From: Chryseobacterium sp. G0162
Lineage (GTDB): Bacteria > Bacteroidota > Bacteroidia > Flavobacteriales > Weeksellaceae
Assembly (NCBI RefSeq): GCF_003815715.1
Contig: NZ_CP033922.1
Location: 3,024,001 to 3,088,000, forward strand
Direction: 5' to 3'
DNA length: 64,000 nucleotides
In this document: positions 9,101 through 16,663 of the stretch, piece by piece
How positions within the stretch are numbered: the first letter of the stretch is position 1
Layout: every line of letters starts with the position of its first letter
The notes under the pieces: generated by a model
Database searches by the model: none
Seen by the model: only the letters and a program-made list of their open reading frames with translations
Told to the model about the DNA's origin: nothing
Position numbers and translations under genes: made by a program

Positions 9101-11232
9101 CTGAAATTCAGGAGAAATTCCTTGATATTGAACTTATCCGTGGGGATGCGAATACAGCTGTATCTCACTTTGTACAGGATTTTCAGACGATATATGGTGC
9201 TCAGCGTTTTGCCCAGATTCTGAAAGGGCTAGGCAAATCAGGATTATATGCTAATTATATATACAGTTATGGTCATGAAAGTATGACCAAGCAAAAGCTC
9301 TTCTCTAAATTAATTTCGAATTCTTATCCTTTAGAAACTGATACTCAGAAAGCTTTTGATGAAGTCATGAAGAAAGAGAAAATTTCTGAGCTTCGCTTGA
9401 TTCAGGCAGCGGTTTATGCGCCGCAATGGCAATCACTAGTCAGTAATTATTTAGGCTGGAAAGGCTTGGATTCTGCGATTTGGTGGATGCACGCTCATAC
9501 CAAAACCGGAGCTTATGAAGAACAGAATGCAAAACTGGAAAGTGAGGTGGCTAAATATTCATCCGTAGATATTCAGGAGTTTAAAGATGGAGCTGTGGAC
9601 AAAGATTGGTTTACAAAAGCCTATAAAGAATTAGGAAAAGCCCGTTGGGAGATGTTGTATGAATCTGCAAAATATATATCAGACGGAAACGGGCACCGAA
9701 GAGCAAGACTGTATTCCGATACTTTGTCCGGAAGTTTAAAGATCAAAGAAGTTACGGCTAAAGTTAAAGATAAACGTGACCAGGATTATTTTCGCGTGTA
9801 TGGATTGGTACCATTAAGCAAAACAAATCCGGAGAAAGATGTATTGGGCAGATATGAGTATATCCAACAGTTCAAAAAAGAGAGTAAAGAGTTTGGCTCC
9901 ATGAAACAGGCAAGCGAAGCTTTAGCAATTCGCGTAGCTCTTGAAAATCTGGCAAGAAATGCTGGCTATCCTGATCCGATAAGATTGACTTGGGCTATGG
10001 AAACCAAACAAATTCAAGCACTTCTATCAAAAGAAACTCAAGTGACCATTGACGGAGTGACCGTAGGTTTAATCATAGAAGATAATGGAAAAGCGGAGCT
10101 AGTTGTATTCAGGGATGATAAACAGCTGAAATCTATTCCTCCGAAAATTAAGAAAGATAAAGCCATTGTGGAATTAACCAATAACCGTAAGATCATGCGT
10201 GAGCAATGGACCCGTTCCAGAAAAGGATTGGAAGAAGCGATGATAAGAGGCGATGAATTCTTCTTAAAAGAAATTAAAACCCTTTTTGAACATCCGGTTA
10301 TTGTAAAACATTTAGAAAAGCTTGTCTTCATTTCCAATGACCATAAAATAGGTTTCTACCATGATGGAGGTCTTGTCAATACTCATGGTGAGATCCAGGA
10401 GTTAAATGAAGAAAACACTTTACGTATTGCCCATTGTGTAGATCTGCATGAACATTCAGTTTGGAGTGATTACCAGCATTATTGTTTTAAAGAAAAACTG
10501 ATTCAGCCGTTCAAACAGATTTTCAGAGAGCTATATGTTCCTACTCCTGATGAATTGAAAGAGAAATCTATTTCCCGTAGATATGCAGGACATCAGATTC
10601 AGCCTAAACAGACCTTGGCATTGCTTAAAACAAGAGGATGGAAGGTAGATTATGAGGAAGGACTACAGAAAGTATATCACAAAGAAGGCTTCCAGGTGAA
10701 ATTATATGCTATGGCAGACTGGTTCTCACCAGCAGATATAGAAGGCCCAACCCTGGAAACTATAGAATTTCATTCATTAAAGGATTATAAGAATATTCCT
10801 TTTGAAGATATTAATCCAAGATTGTTCTCGGAAGTAATGCGGGATGTAGATTTGGTAGTGTCAGTGGCACATGTAGGAAGTGTAGATCCGGAAGCCAGTC
10901 ATTCATCCATCGAAATGAGAGCGGTATTGATGAAGGAAACAGCACGCTTATTTAAATTAGATAATGTGAGAATTGAAGGTTCACATGTATTGATAAAAGG
11001 GCAGATGGCTGAATATAGTGTACATTTAGGAAGTGCGGTTGTTCATCAGACTCCGGGCAGATATTTATCCATTCTTCCGGTACATTCCCAGCATAGAGGA
11101 AGAATATTCCTGCCTTTTGCAGATGATGACCCGAAATCAGCAGAAGTATTGTCTAAAGTATTAATGCTGGCTAAAGACAATGAAATACAAGATCCAACCA
11201 TATTATCGCAAATCAAGCGAGAGTATGTATAA
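6187..11232 (+). CDS. Giant DUF4132 (MolR-like) protein
   Basis: A 1681-residue cytoplasmic protein without signal peptide or membrane helices. The first ~650 residues are alpha-helical and look like HEAT-type repeats (DUF5724-like region). The DUF4132 core lies around residues 1290-1460, recognisable by REQWTRSRKGLEEAM at about 1338 and by HPVIVKHLEKLVF. The C-terminal ~110 residues (DVDLVVSVAHVGSVDPEAS to the end) look like the DUF7737 tail found with DUF4132. E. coli MolR/YehI is a relative, but no biochemical activity is established for the family. The WGR domain that often precedes DUF4132 is absent. It follows a broken small gene and ends before a terminator. Confidence is high for the family and low for any function. 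Confidence 0.85.
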   Translation: MEITKKLESKKLIKNFYEKQRKDLLEHSEQGTVSSLFPDRPILTKEVGELGKLLKGKPNYFERVNLGSKEFEKLKEFVKPDIWEDQEYYNLLIYLFGNNADLVKYAWNKMPYKMYQSSYFRRSFRAPHSEHYVLLNQINLIRELMIFPCVYSYNGDENFNLSLEEQIIYDNEFVHNSSRFYVWSAAIDTGNTAIYQLIEDIIFNKHPEGKISQNIIKALLNSEQKKCWELVEKLLLAAQRQEGLRQTILEALDETSIGALEYMTNVIIEQKLTRFSSVVRAIDTWTGLGWEAEKESVIKNILSLADYYFKNPTEISSAVKSKNNNEVYMALWVQAVWDVEKTVPYLHELFDKGDTEKKCLAVKFATETADPYIQMPLYYKAVLDGNLEVLAFAGDPMSTLLCANTETKFFINNGDYQEFFEKLHELTQKIEVKEKKFEGKIFSWLNVTFKKSDLYASMFYLVGEDTNKLDLLLSYFEQFDLSLRELLARNILREFYCYSLSYATGKKKLKVTASQKEFAFKILKDRGEALVASGINVLLQDPLNTEEIMVFFDLFKRKGGVLRKKLVELVMEQEDGVVTPLVEELMNKGDLEQRAASLDIMLQLQKEKRVSSQITNWTQQYAERSKITEREQGLLDQIHPSGDHTVLSEDNGYGFYDPNIVSTFALPKVEPNSVYALATEKDKYGFTKSLDDIKAAIKKLNDLFLQHKDHEYEADEWDGSVTTLLMGNTFRQIKRNTDGFTSEQLAENYPLHEVWEQWYLDSGLQPRDLFLLTLAESCDRKIFRDFMENYVFYYKDVLINPLKGRYAWENPIIMILQSLKDKFVFEKRVDFALDAASTVFANLPESIINYKGKDSNDYYYQDQGNGWQKLDFFMPFLWAVPQMNLTDEQHIKQWNLYRWMQYNGLKENIKKSVPNFYFFCKAYELKLITKEELYEGILTADSAIRELTTVKINHYNKEKYLERFPFLKPMIAEIQEKFLDIELIRGDANTAVSHFVQDFQTIYGAQRFAQILKGLGKSGLYANYIYSYGHESMTKQKLFSKLISNSYPLETDTQKAFDEVMKKEKISELRLIQAAVYAPQWQSLVSNYLGWKGLDSAIWWMHAHTKTGAYEEQNAKLESEVAKYSSVDIQEFKDGAVDKDWFTKAYKELGKARWEMLYESAKYISDGNGHRRARLYSDTLSGSLKIKEVTAKVKDKRDQDYFRVYGLVPLSKTNPEKDVLGRYEYIQQFKKESKEFGSMKQASEALAIRVALENLARNAGYPDPIRLTWAMETKQIQALLSKETQVTIDGVTVGLIIEDNGKAELVVFRDDKQLKSIPPKIKKDKAIVELTNNRKIMREQWTRSRKGLEEAMIRGDEFFLKEIKTLFEHPVIVKHLEKLVFISNDHKIGFYHDGGLVNTHGEIQELNEENTLRIAHCVDLHEHSVWSDYQHYCFKEKLIQPFKQIFRELYVPTPDELKEKSISRRYAGHQIQPKQTLALLKTRGWKVDYEEGLQKVYHKEGFQVKLYAMADWFSPADIEGPTLETIEFHSLKDYKNIPFEDINPRLFSEVMRDVDLVVSVAHVGSVDPEASHSSIEMRAVLMKETARLFKLDNVRIEGSHVLIKGQMAEYSVHLGSAVVHQTPGRYLSILPVHSQHRGRIFLPFADDDPKSAEVLSKVLMLAKDNEIQDPTILSQIKREYV

Positions 11233-11241
11233 ATGAAAACA

Positions 11242-11275
11242 AAAAGGTATGCTTTTAAAGTGTACCTTTTATTTT
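11242..11275 (+). terminator. Terminator after the DUF4132 gene
   Basis: Arms AAAAGGTATGCTTT (11242-11255) and AAAGTGTACCTTTT (11257-11270) pair with two G-T wobbles and are followed by T-rich sequence. Confidence 0.65.
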
Positions 11276-11298
11276 TGCCATAAGCCAATTTTAGGGCA

Positions 11299-11325
11299 TA
11301 AAAAAAGCATCTTTTTCAGATGCTT
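11299..11325 (-). terminator. Terminator of the DUF3276 gene
   Basis: Read on the minus strand, AAGCATCT / AGATGCTT (11305-11312 with 11318-11325) forms an 8-bp stem followed by a T7 run. It lies about 22 nt beyond the stop codon at 11347. Confidence 0.75.
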
Positions 11326-11346
11326 GTGTTTTTAGATATTCTTTTT

Positions 11347-11682
11347 TTAAACTTCGTCGTCAGAATCTATTGTGAATGATCTGCTTTTGAAATCTTTGTC
11401 ATGTTTTTCTGAAATTACATCCTCACCCTTTTCATTAATGATGAAATCTGTGGACTCATTAAACATCTCCTGAAAACTCTTAAAATCTTCCTTGTAAAGG
11501 TAAATTTTATGCTTCTCGAATGTAGCTTCCCCATTCTCTCCGAAATTTTTCTTACTCTCAGTGATTGTAAGATAATAATCTCCTGCTTTCGTCTCGCGCA
11601 CATCAAAGAAATAAGTTCTTCTCCCTGCTTTTAACACCTTAGTGAAAATCTCATTTTCATGGCGTTCCTTGTATTCACTCAT
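11347..11682 (-). CDS. DUF3276 family PUR-alpha-like nucleic-acid-binding protein
   Basis: A 111-residue protein of the DUF3276/PUR family common in Bacteroidota. The segment ENEIFTKVLKAGRRTYFFDV followed by a YYLTITESKK strand matches the single PUR repeat, a fold that binds single-stranded DNA or RNA in bacterial PUR-alpha proteins. The C-terminal tail is acidic (DSDDEV). It is monocistronic, with a complete promoter (TTTG, 18 nt, TATATTTG) and its own terminator. The cellular role is not established. Confidence 0.85.
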   Translation of the reverse strand: MSEYKERHENEIFTKVLKAGRRTYFFDVRETKAGDYYLTITESKKNFGENGEATFEKHKIYLYKEDFKSFQEMFNESTDFIINEKGEDVISEKHDKDFKSRSFTIDSDDEV

Positions 11683-11711
11683 TGTTAGATATTTTTTAAT
11701 CTTGTTAAGAA

Positions 11712-11741
11712 CAAATATAAAAGAATTCTTTTAATCACAAA
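11712..11741 (-). promoter_or_regulatory. Promoter of the DUF3276 gene
   Basis: On the minus strand a TTTG (complement of CAAA starting at 11738) and a TATATTTG box (complement of 11712-11719) are 18 nt apart, and the ATG is 29 nt downstream. This is a near-ideal Bacteroidota promoter. Confidence 0.7.
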
Positions 11742-11781
11742 ATTTTTTTTATGATTTATTTAACAATTAGGAATGAAACCG

Positions 11782-13443
11782 CTAAGCGGTTACAGAATTA
11801 GCAATTTCGGTAAGGTTGATTATCTGATGTGCTTTTTGAGCGCTAGACTCTCTGTGTGTGATAATTATGGAGGTCGCATTACTGATTTTTCGATCAATAT
11901 TTTCAAGAATATTCTGCTCCGTTTCGGTGTCTAAAGCAGACAGAGAATCGTCAAAAATAATGATATTTGGGTCCTTAATTAAGGCTCTTGCAATACAAAT
12001 TCTTTGCTTTTGTCCCCCTGAAAGCATTACCCCGCGTTCACCCACAAGTGTTTTATATTGCTCCTTAAACTCAACAATATTTTTGTGAACATCTGCAATC
12101 TGAGCATACTCAATTACCTTTTCATGCGATGGATGATCAATTGCAAATCCAATGTTATTTTCAATGGAATCAGAGAATAAATAACTCTCCTGAGGAATGT
12201 ATCCGATAAAGTTTCTGTAGTTCTCGAGATTATGTTCTTTCAGGTTTTTACCGTCAATTAGGATTTCCCCTTCAGTAGGATCAATCAGCCTACATAAAAG
12301 CAGGGCAATGGTAGATTTTCCACTTCCGGTTTTTCCCATAATGGCAAGGGATTCTCCGGCTTTAATTTTAAAGCTCAAATTCTCCAGCGCTTTGATACCG
12401 GTATTAGGATAAACATAAGATACATTCCTGAACTCTATATCTCCTTTAATAGGATACGTCTCAAAGTTGGTATTAATGATCTCAGATTTTTTGTGCATAA
12501 ACTCATTGATCCTTTGCATAGAAGCCTCAGCTCTCTGATTTACGGAAGTTACCCATCCTACCATAGAAAACGGAAAGATCAAAGTGTTAATATACATGAA
12601 GAAATCCGCGATTTTACCAATACTCAATTCTCCCGCAATATATTTTGTTCCTCCAATCCAGATAATGGCAACATTCAGCAACCCAATTACAAACAAGATA
12701 ATAGTGAAGAAATAAGCTTCTGTTTTGGCAAGATCTAATGCCTTATTCTGGTAATCGGTGACTTTTATTCCATAGTTTTTTTGAATATATTTTTCTCGTG
12801 CAAAAAATTTCACCACACGAATTCCTGAAAAACTGTCCTGTACAAAAGTTGAAATAGCAGACTGGCTTTTCTGCATGATCTTCGACTTTTTATTGATGAT
12901 TGAACTTACCTTATAAATAGCGAGTGATAAAATGGGAAGTGGAAGCAAGGTCCATAAAGTCATGGAAGCATCCGTTTTTACCATATAAATAGCTGTAATA
13001 AGAACAAGAACAATTAAGTTAGCCACATACATTACCCCTGGTCCAAGGTACATTCTGACTGCCACTACATCTTCACTTAATCTGTTCATTAGATCTCCGA
13101 TGGTCGTCTGCTTATAATCCGTTAAAGATAAATCCTGATAATGTCTGTAGATTTTGTTCTTCAGCTCATATTCAATTCTTCTGGAGGCAACGATGATGGT
13201 TTGTCGCATCATGAAAGTGAAGACTCCAGTTAAAAGTGAACATCCTACAATGATTCCCACATAGATAAGTACCTGTTGATTGAAACCGAGATTCCCGCTT
13301 TTAGTGAGTTCATCTACGGATTTTCCTACAAACTGAACTTTATATATATTGAAAAAATTACTGGCAATGATGAATAGTACCCCCCAAAACAAAAGTATTT
13401 TGTGTTTCCAAAAATAGGGGTTTAAGGTTTTTAGCGCTTTCAT
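11782..13443 (-). CDS. ABC transporter, fused permease and ATPase (exporter type)
   Basis: A 553-residue half-transporter of the MsbA/MdlB exporter class that should act as a dimer in the inner membrane. Residues 1-310 form the six-helix transmembrane domain. The ATPase domain follows, with Walker A GKTGSGKST at about 367, the signature LSGGQKQR at about 473, Walker B IIIFDDSLSALD at about 493, and the switch histidine in ITHRESS. The substrate cannot be read from the sequence. It is divergent from nusB with a 91-nt gap and has its own -7 box. Confidence 0.9.
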   Translation of the reverse strand: MKALKTLNPYFWKHKILLFWGVLFIIASNFFNIYKVQFVGKSVDELTKSGNLGFNQQVLIYVGIIVGCSLLTGVFTFMMRQTIIVASRRIEYELKNKIYRHYQDLSLTDYKQTTIGDLMNRLSEDVVAVRMYLGPGVMYVANLIVLVLITAIYMVKTDASMTLWTLLPLPILSLAIYKVSSIINKKSKIMQKSQSAISTFVQDSFSGIRVVKFFAREKYIQKNYGIKVTDYQNKALDLAKTEAYFFTIILFVIGLLNVAIIWIGGTKYIAGELSIGKIADFFMYINTLIFPFSMVGWVTSVNQRAEASMQRINEFMHKKSEIINTNFETYPIKGDIEFRNVSYVYPNTGIKALENLSFKIKAGESLAIMGKTGSGKSTIALLLCRLIDPTEGEILIDGKNLKEHNLENYRNFIGYIPQESYLFSDSIENNIGFAIDHPSHEKVIEYAQIADVHKNIVEFKEQYKTLVGERGVMLSGGQKQRICIARALIKDPNIIIFDDSLSALDTETEQNILENIDRKISNATSIIITHRESSAQKAHQIINLTEIANSVTA

Positions 13444-13452
13444 ATAGTTTCA

Positions 13453-13460
13453 CAAAATTA
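13453..13460 (-). promoter_or_regulatory. -7 promoter box of the ABC exporter
   Basis: The complement reads TAATTTTG (TAnnTTTG) and ends 9 nt before the ATG at 13443. Confidence 0.45.
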
Positions 13461-13504
13461 CAAAAATGTCATCAGACTACGAATTCAATCAATTTTAAAT
13501 TTTG

Positions 13505-13512
13505 TATCTTTG
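13505..13512 (+). promoter_or_regulatory. -7 promoter box of nusB
   Basis: TATCTTTG lies 22 nt before the nusB ATG at 13535 and should drive the nusB-DUF1573-yajC operon. Confidence 0.6.
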
Positions 13513-13534
13513 CAGTCATTAAAAAGCTCTTTGA

Positions 13535-14440
13535 ATGTTAGGAAGACGACAAATTCGTGAAAAAGTAGTACAGGCAGTGTATTCATACTACCAAAACCCT
13601 GTAAAATTTGATGTTTTAGAGAAAAACATGTTCGCTGGAATAGAGAAAATCTATTATCTCTATATCTATCAGCTTAATTTTTTAGTAGGTCTAAAAGAAT
13701 TAGCTGAGCATCAAATTGAAATCGGTAAGAATAAATACCTTAAAACCGATGCTGATATTAATCCTAACCAAAAATTCATCAACAACCAGATATTGCTTAA
13801 ACTTGAAGAAAATCCAGAAAGATTATTCTTCACAGGCCAACATAAGCAGCTGAAGTGGGATATGCATGATGATTTATTGGTAAAGACTTTCCAAAGAATT
13901 ACTGCAGGAAAACGTTATCAGGATTTCATGAAAGAAGAAGGATTTTCTTTTGAAGACGATCAAAAGTTTATCGGGAAATTATTCTTAAGATATATTGCTG
14001 AAAATGATGATTTCCATGATTATCTGGGAGATAAGGAGCTATCATGGTATGACGATATCCATATTGCCAATTCAATGGTACAAAAAACAATCGGATTCCT
14101 AAGAGAAGATGAAGAAAGCAGAACTTTAATCAAAATGATTAAAGATGAAGACGACAAGAGTTTCGCAGCTAAATTATTGAAAGATACCCTGAATAACTGG
14201 GAAAACAATGAGAAGAAGCTGGAAGAAAGATTGGAAAACTGGGATCTTGAAAGAATTTCCCTGATGGACAAAGTGATCTTGTCAACAGCTATTGCAGAGC
14301 TTGATAACTTTGCCTTAACACCTTCAAGAGTTATTATTAATGAATATATCGAAATTGCAAAAGTATTTGCTACAGACCGTTCGAATATCTTCATTAATGG
14401 TATTTTAGATAAATATTGTAAAGATCAAAATAGAATATAA
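13535..14440 (+). CDS. nusB: Transcription antitermination factor NusB
   Basis: A 301-residue Bacteroidota-type NusB, twice the length of E. coli NusB. The N-terminus MLGRRQIREKVVQAVYSYYQ resembles the first NusB helix. The canonical NusB core is at the C-terminus (about 225-300), with LMDKVILSTAIAELD, a PSRVIINEYIEIAKVF helix and FINGILDKY. NusB binds boxA RNA together with NusE (S10) to prevent premature termination in rRNA operons. It is the first gene of an operon: the DUF1573 gene starts 2 nt after its stop codon. Confidence 0.92.
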   Translation: MLGRRQIREKVVQAVYSYYQNPVKFDVLEKNMFAGIEKIYYLYIYQLNFLVGLKELAEHQIEIGKNKYLKTDADINPNQKFINNQILLKLEENPERLFFTGQHKQLKWDMHDDLLVKTFQRITAGKRYQDFMKEEGFSFEDDQKFIGKLFLRYIAENDDFHDYLGDKELSWYDDIHIANSMVQKTIGFLREDEESRTLIKMIKDEDDKSFAAKLLKDTLNNWENNEKKLEERLENWDLERISLMDKVILSTAIAELDNFALTPSRVIINEYIEIAKVFATDRSNIFINGILDKYCKDQNRI

Positions 14441-14441
14441 A

Positions 14442-14957
14442 ATGAAAAAGACGTTATCAATTATCGCCTTGTCAATTATAGGCTTTGGATTAGTTTCTTG
14501 TAAAAAAGAAAACAAAGAAACTCAAAGCCCTGAAGCTGTAGCTACTGATTCTACAGCTGCAGGAACTCCGGTAACAGCTGACTCTGCTGCTACATCTGTA
14601 ACAGGAGAAGCTCCTGCAGCAGCAACACCGGTTTCTAATGCGCCTTCTACTTCTGTTGCTTTATCTGAAAGCGCCTTCGATTTTGGAAAAATCAAAAAAG
14701 GAGACAAAGTAGAACACGTATATGAAATTACCAATACAGGAAAGAATCCATTGGTTATTTCTGAAGTAAAGCCTGGATGTGGATGTACTGCTCCAGATTT
14801 TACAAAAGAGCCTATCATGCCAGGTAAAAAAGGAAAAATTACATTGCACTTTGATTCTTCAAACTTCGATGGAAACGTTCAGAAATCTGCTGATGTTTTT
14901 GCTAACGTAGAGAAATCTCCAATTCAATTAACGTTCACTGCGAACATTCAACCATAA
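14442..14957 (+). CDS. DUF1573 family lipoprotein
   Basis: A 171-residue lipoprotein. A signal peptide ends in the lipobox LVSC (cysteine 20). A low-complexity Ala/Thr/Ser/Pro linker follows (about 25-70), then a DUF1573 immunoglobulin-like domain (about 75-171) with FDFGKIKKGDKVEHVYEITN and a CGCTAPDF motif. DUF1573 domains are related to the ASH/MSP beta-sandwich fold; a role in the cell envelope is inferred only from the signal. It sits between nusB and yajC with almost no spacing, an arrangement common in flavobacteria. Confidence 0.88.
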   Translation: MKKTLSIIALSIIGFGLVSCKKENKETQSPEAVATDSTAAGTPVTADSAATSVTGEAPAAATPVSNAPSTSVALSESAFDFGKIKKGDKVEHVYEITNTGKNPLVISEVKPGCGCTAPDFTKEPIMPGKKGKITLHFDSSNFDGNVQKSADVFANVEKSPIQLTFTANIQP

Positions 14958-14967
14958 TTTTAAAAAT

Positions 14968-15333
14968 ATGTTGACATTATTTTTACAGGCACAGCCACAA
15001 GGTTCTTCATCTATGATGCTGATTATGATGGGTGTGATGTTTGTAGGGTTTTATTTCCTGATGATCAGACCTCAAATGAAGAAGCAGAAACAGGAAAAAA
15101 ACTTTCAGGAAGAACTTAAGGTAGGAACTAGAGTCGTACTTACATCCGGTCTTCACGGAAGAATTGCCCAAGTTCAGGATGACGGTTTTATTATTGAAAC
15201 ATTATCCGGAAAGCTAAAGTTTGAAAAAGCTGCAGTTTCCAGAGAAATGACTCAAAGCCGTTTCGGAGATAAGGCAAAAACTGCTGAAAAATCAGCAGAC
15301 AACAAAGAAACAGTAACTGAAGAAAAGAAATAA
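14968..15333 (+). CDS. yajC: Preprotein translocase subunit YajC
   Basis: A 121-residue accessory subunit of the Sec translocon (SecDF-YajC). It has one transmembrane helix (about 17-32: MLIMMGVMFVGFYFLMI) followed by the family signature RPQMKKQKQ. A small cytoplasmic domain follows (VGTRVVLTSGLHGRIAQVQDD, then IIETLSGKLKFEKAAV) and a charged tail. It starts 11 nt after the DUF1573 gene and is the last gene of the nusB operon. Confidence 0.95.
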   Translation: MLTLFLQAQPQGSSSMMLIMMGVMFVGFYFLMIRPQMKKQKQEKNFQEELKVGTRVVLTSGLHGRIAQVQDDGFIIETLSGKLKFEKAAVSREMTQSRFGDKAKTAEKSADNKETVTEEKK

Positions 15334-15359
15334 TTTAATTCAGTCTGAAAATATTTAGC

Positions 15360-15396
15360 TGCGGCGGGTGAACGAAGTTCACCCGCCGCAATTTTT
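15360..15396 (+). terminator. GC-rich hairpin, probable terminator after yajC
   Basis: TGCGGCGGGTGAAC (15360-15373) and GTTCACCCGCCGCA (15377-15390) form a perfect 14-bp stem with a 3-nt GAA loop, followed by ATTTTTTATA. The stem is far richer in GC than the surroundings, so it could also be a copy of a dispersed palindrome. Confidence 0.7.
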
Positions 15397-15477
15397 TATA
15401 TAATGTTATTTCATTTATAATATTGTATGTTCTCATTAGTAGGGGAAAATAAGTGTCTATTATTCAATAGTAATATT

Positions 15478-15518
15478 GTCATTCTGAACGAAGCAACGCG
15501 TAGTGAAGAATCTCATAC
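15478..15518 (+). repeat. Dispersed intergenic repeat (CATTCTGAACGAA type), copy 1
   Basis: The element begins GTCATTCTGAACGAAG and ends with AGTGAAGAATCTCA. A diverged inverted copy occurs at 25831-25869. Elements of this form recur between genes in many Bacteroidota chromosomes (general knowledge, not tested here). Confidence 0.55.
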
Positions 15519-15598
15519 AATATATTCCTTTTCTCACAGTTTTAAAATACTTGTGTTCATTTGTATAAACATTAACGAAATTAGTGTTTAATAAAAAT

Positions 15599-15606
15599 TA
15601 TCTTTG
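15599..15606 (+). promoter_or_regulatory. -7 promoter box of the SDR gene
   Basis: TATCTTTG ends 4 nt before the ATG at 15611. This supports the 15611 start and predicts a leaderless mRNA. Confidence 0.55.
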
Positions 15607-15610
15607 TCCC

Positions 15611-16345
15611 ATGGATCAAAACACAAGCAAAACTGTTCTCATTTTAGGAGCCAATTCAGACGTAGCAAAACAATGCATCATTCAATACCTTGAAAAAGGA
15701 TATTCTGTAATGGCGGCTTCCAGAAATACAAATTCACTGGAAGATTTCATCACTTCCAATTCCCTGGATAAGACTAAAGTAACTGTGTTGTATTTTGATG
15801 CTGCAGATTTCGATTCTCATCAACAATTTTACCATGAACTTCCTGTAAAACCTCATATTGCAGTATATTCCGCAGGTTTTCTTGTGGATAACCAAAAGGC
15901 TTTGAGAGATTTTAAAGGAACAAAACAAATGATGGAAGTCAACTATATGGGTGGAGTTTCCATTCTGAACGTTATTGCTATGGATAAAAGCAATAAAAAC
16001 CTGGAAAGAATCATTGGATTGTCTTCATTATCGGGAGTAAGAGGAAGAAAAAGTAATTTTGTTTATGGAAGTACGAAAGCTGCATTTACTCAGTATCTGG
16101 CAGGCTTAAGGCAGGAACTGGCTTCCAGAAAAATAATAGTGAATGTTTTGGTGATAGGATATATCCGGACAAAGATCAATGAAGGCTTAGAACTCAATGA
16201 GTCATTAATTATGGAGCCGGATTATGTAGCGAAATTCATTGTAAATGCTGGAAATTCCTTTACCATAGTTCCTAATTTCAAATGGAAAGTCATCTATCAT
16301 ATCCTGAGGCTTTTACCAGAAAGTCTGGCTGCAAAACTGCCATAA
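15611..16345 (+). CDS. Short-chain dehydrogenase/reductase (SDR) family protein
   Basis: A 244-residue NAD(P)-dependent oxidoreductase of unknown substrate. The Rossmann N-terminus reads TVLILGANSDVAK (residues 7-19), a variant of the TGxxxGxG motif seen in extended SDR relatives. The NAG-type motif is replaced by YSAGF. The catalytic serine lies in GLSSLSG and the YxxxK motif in YGSTKAAF. The start at 15611 was chosen because the upstream in-frame ATG at 15584 precedes the promoter box. It appears monocistronic. Confidence 0.85.
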   Translation: MDQNTSKTVLILGANSDVAKQCIIQYLEKGYSVMAASRNTNSLEDFITSNSLDKTKVTVLYFDAADFDSHQQFYHELPVKPHIAVYSAGFLVDNQKALRDFKGTKQMMEVNYMGGVSILNVIAMDKSNKNLERIIGLSSLSGVRGRKSNFVYGSTKAAFTQYLAGLRQELASRKIIVNVLVIGYIRTKINEGLELNESLIMEPDYVAKFIVNAGNSFTIVPNFKWKVIYHILRLLPESLAAKLP

Positions 16346-16663
16346 TCTTTTAATATTTATGTTCAAAATATATTTTATATTAAGATTTTCCCTCTGAAAA
16401 TAGAGTTCGGTATTTTTTTTGTAATGTTAGCCTCGAATTATTCTTCCTGGCAAGATTCAAATTCTAAAATAATCATTGAGTAAGCAGAAATAATCTGTTC
16501 TGCTGTCAATCTGTTGTAATGCATATAATCATTGATTTTAACTTCTAAAGGGTTAAGATTATATTTTTTTGAAAAAATGATGCTTTTTATTCGATTCGTT
16601 TTAAAATCTTGCAGTTACAGGAATGAATATCTGTCATAATATATAAAAATAAGTAGTATAAAA
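16346..16663. other. Intergenic stretch before mscS
   Basis: About 320 bp without a confident gene. It holds a 58-codon open frame on the minus strand, listed separately. No terminator or -7 box stands out. Confidence 0.5.
16438..16614 (-). pseudogene. Possible decayed minus-strand gene remnant
   Basis: A minus-strand frame of 58 codons ends in TAA at 16438-16440. It reads with protein-like composition, for example NDYMHYNRLTAEQIISAYSM and a final LEFESCQEE. It has no ATG or GTG at its head; the first ATG is at codon 31. It may be the C-terminal remnant of a lost gene, a short protein with a rare start, or chance. No family recognised. Confidence 0.25.

Noticed and set aside
10038..10337. 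99-codon minus-strand frame inside the DUF4132 gene
   Set aside because: Antisense shadow of a well-supported coding region with no promoter or family match.
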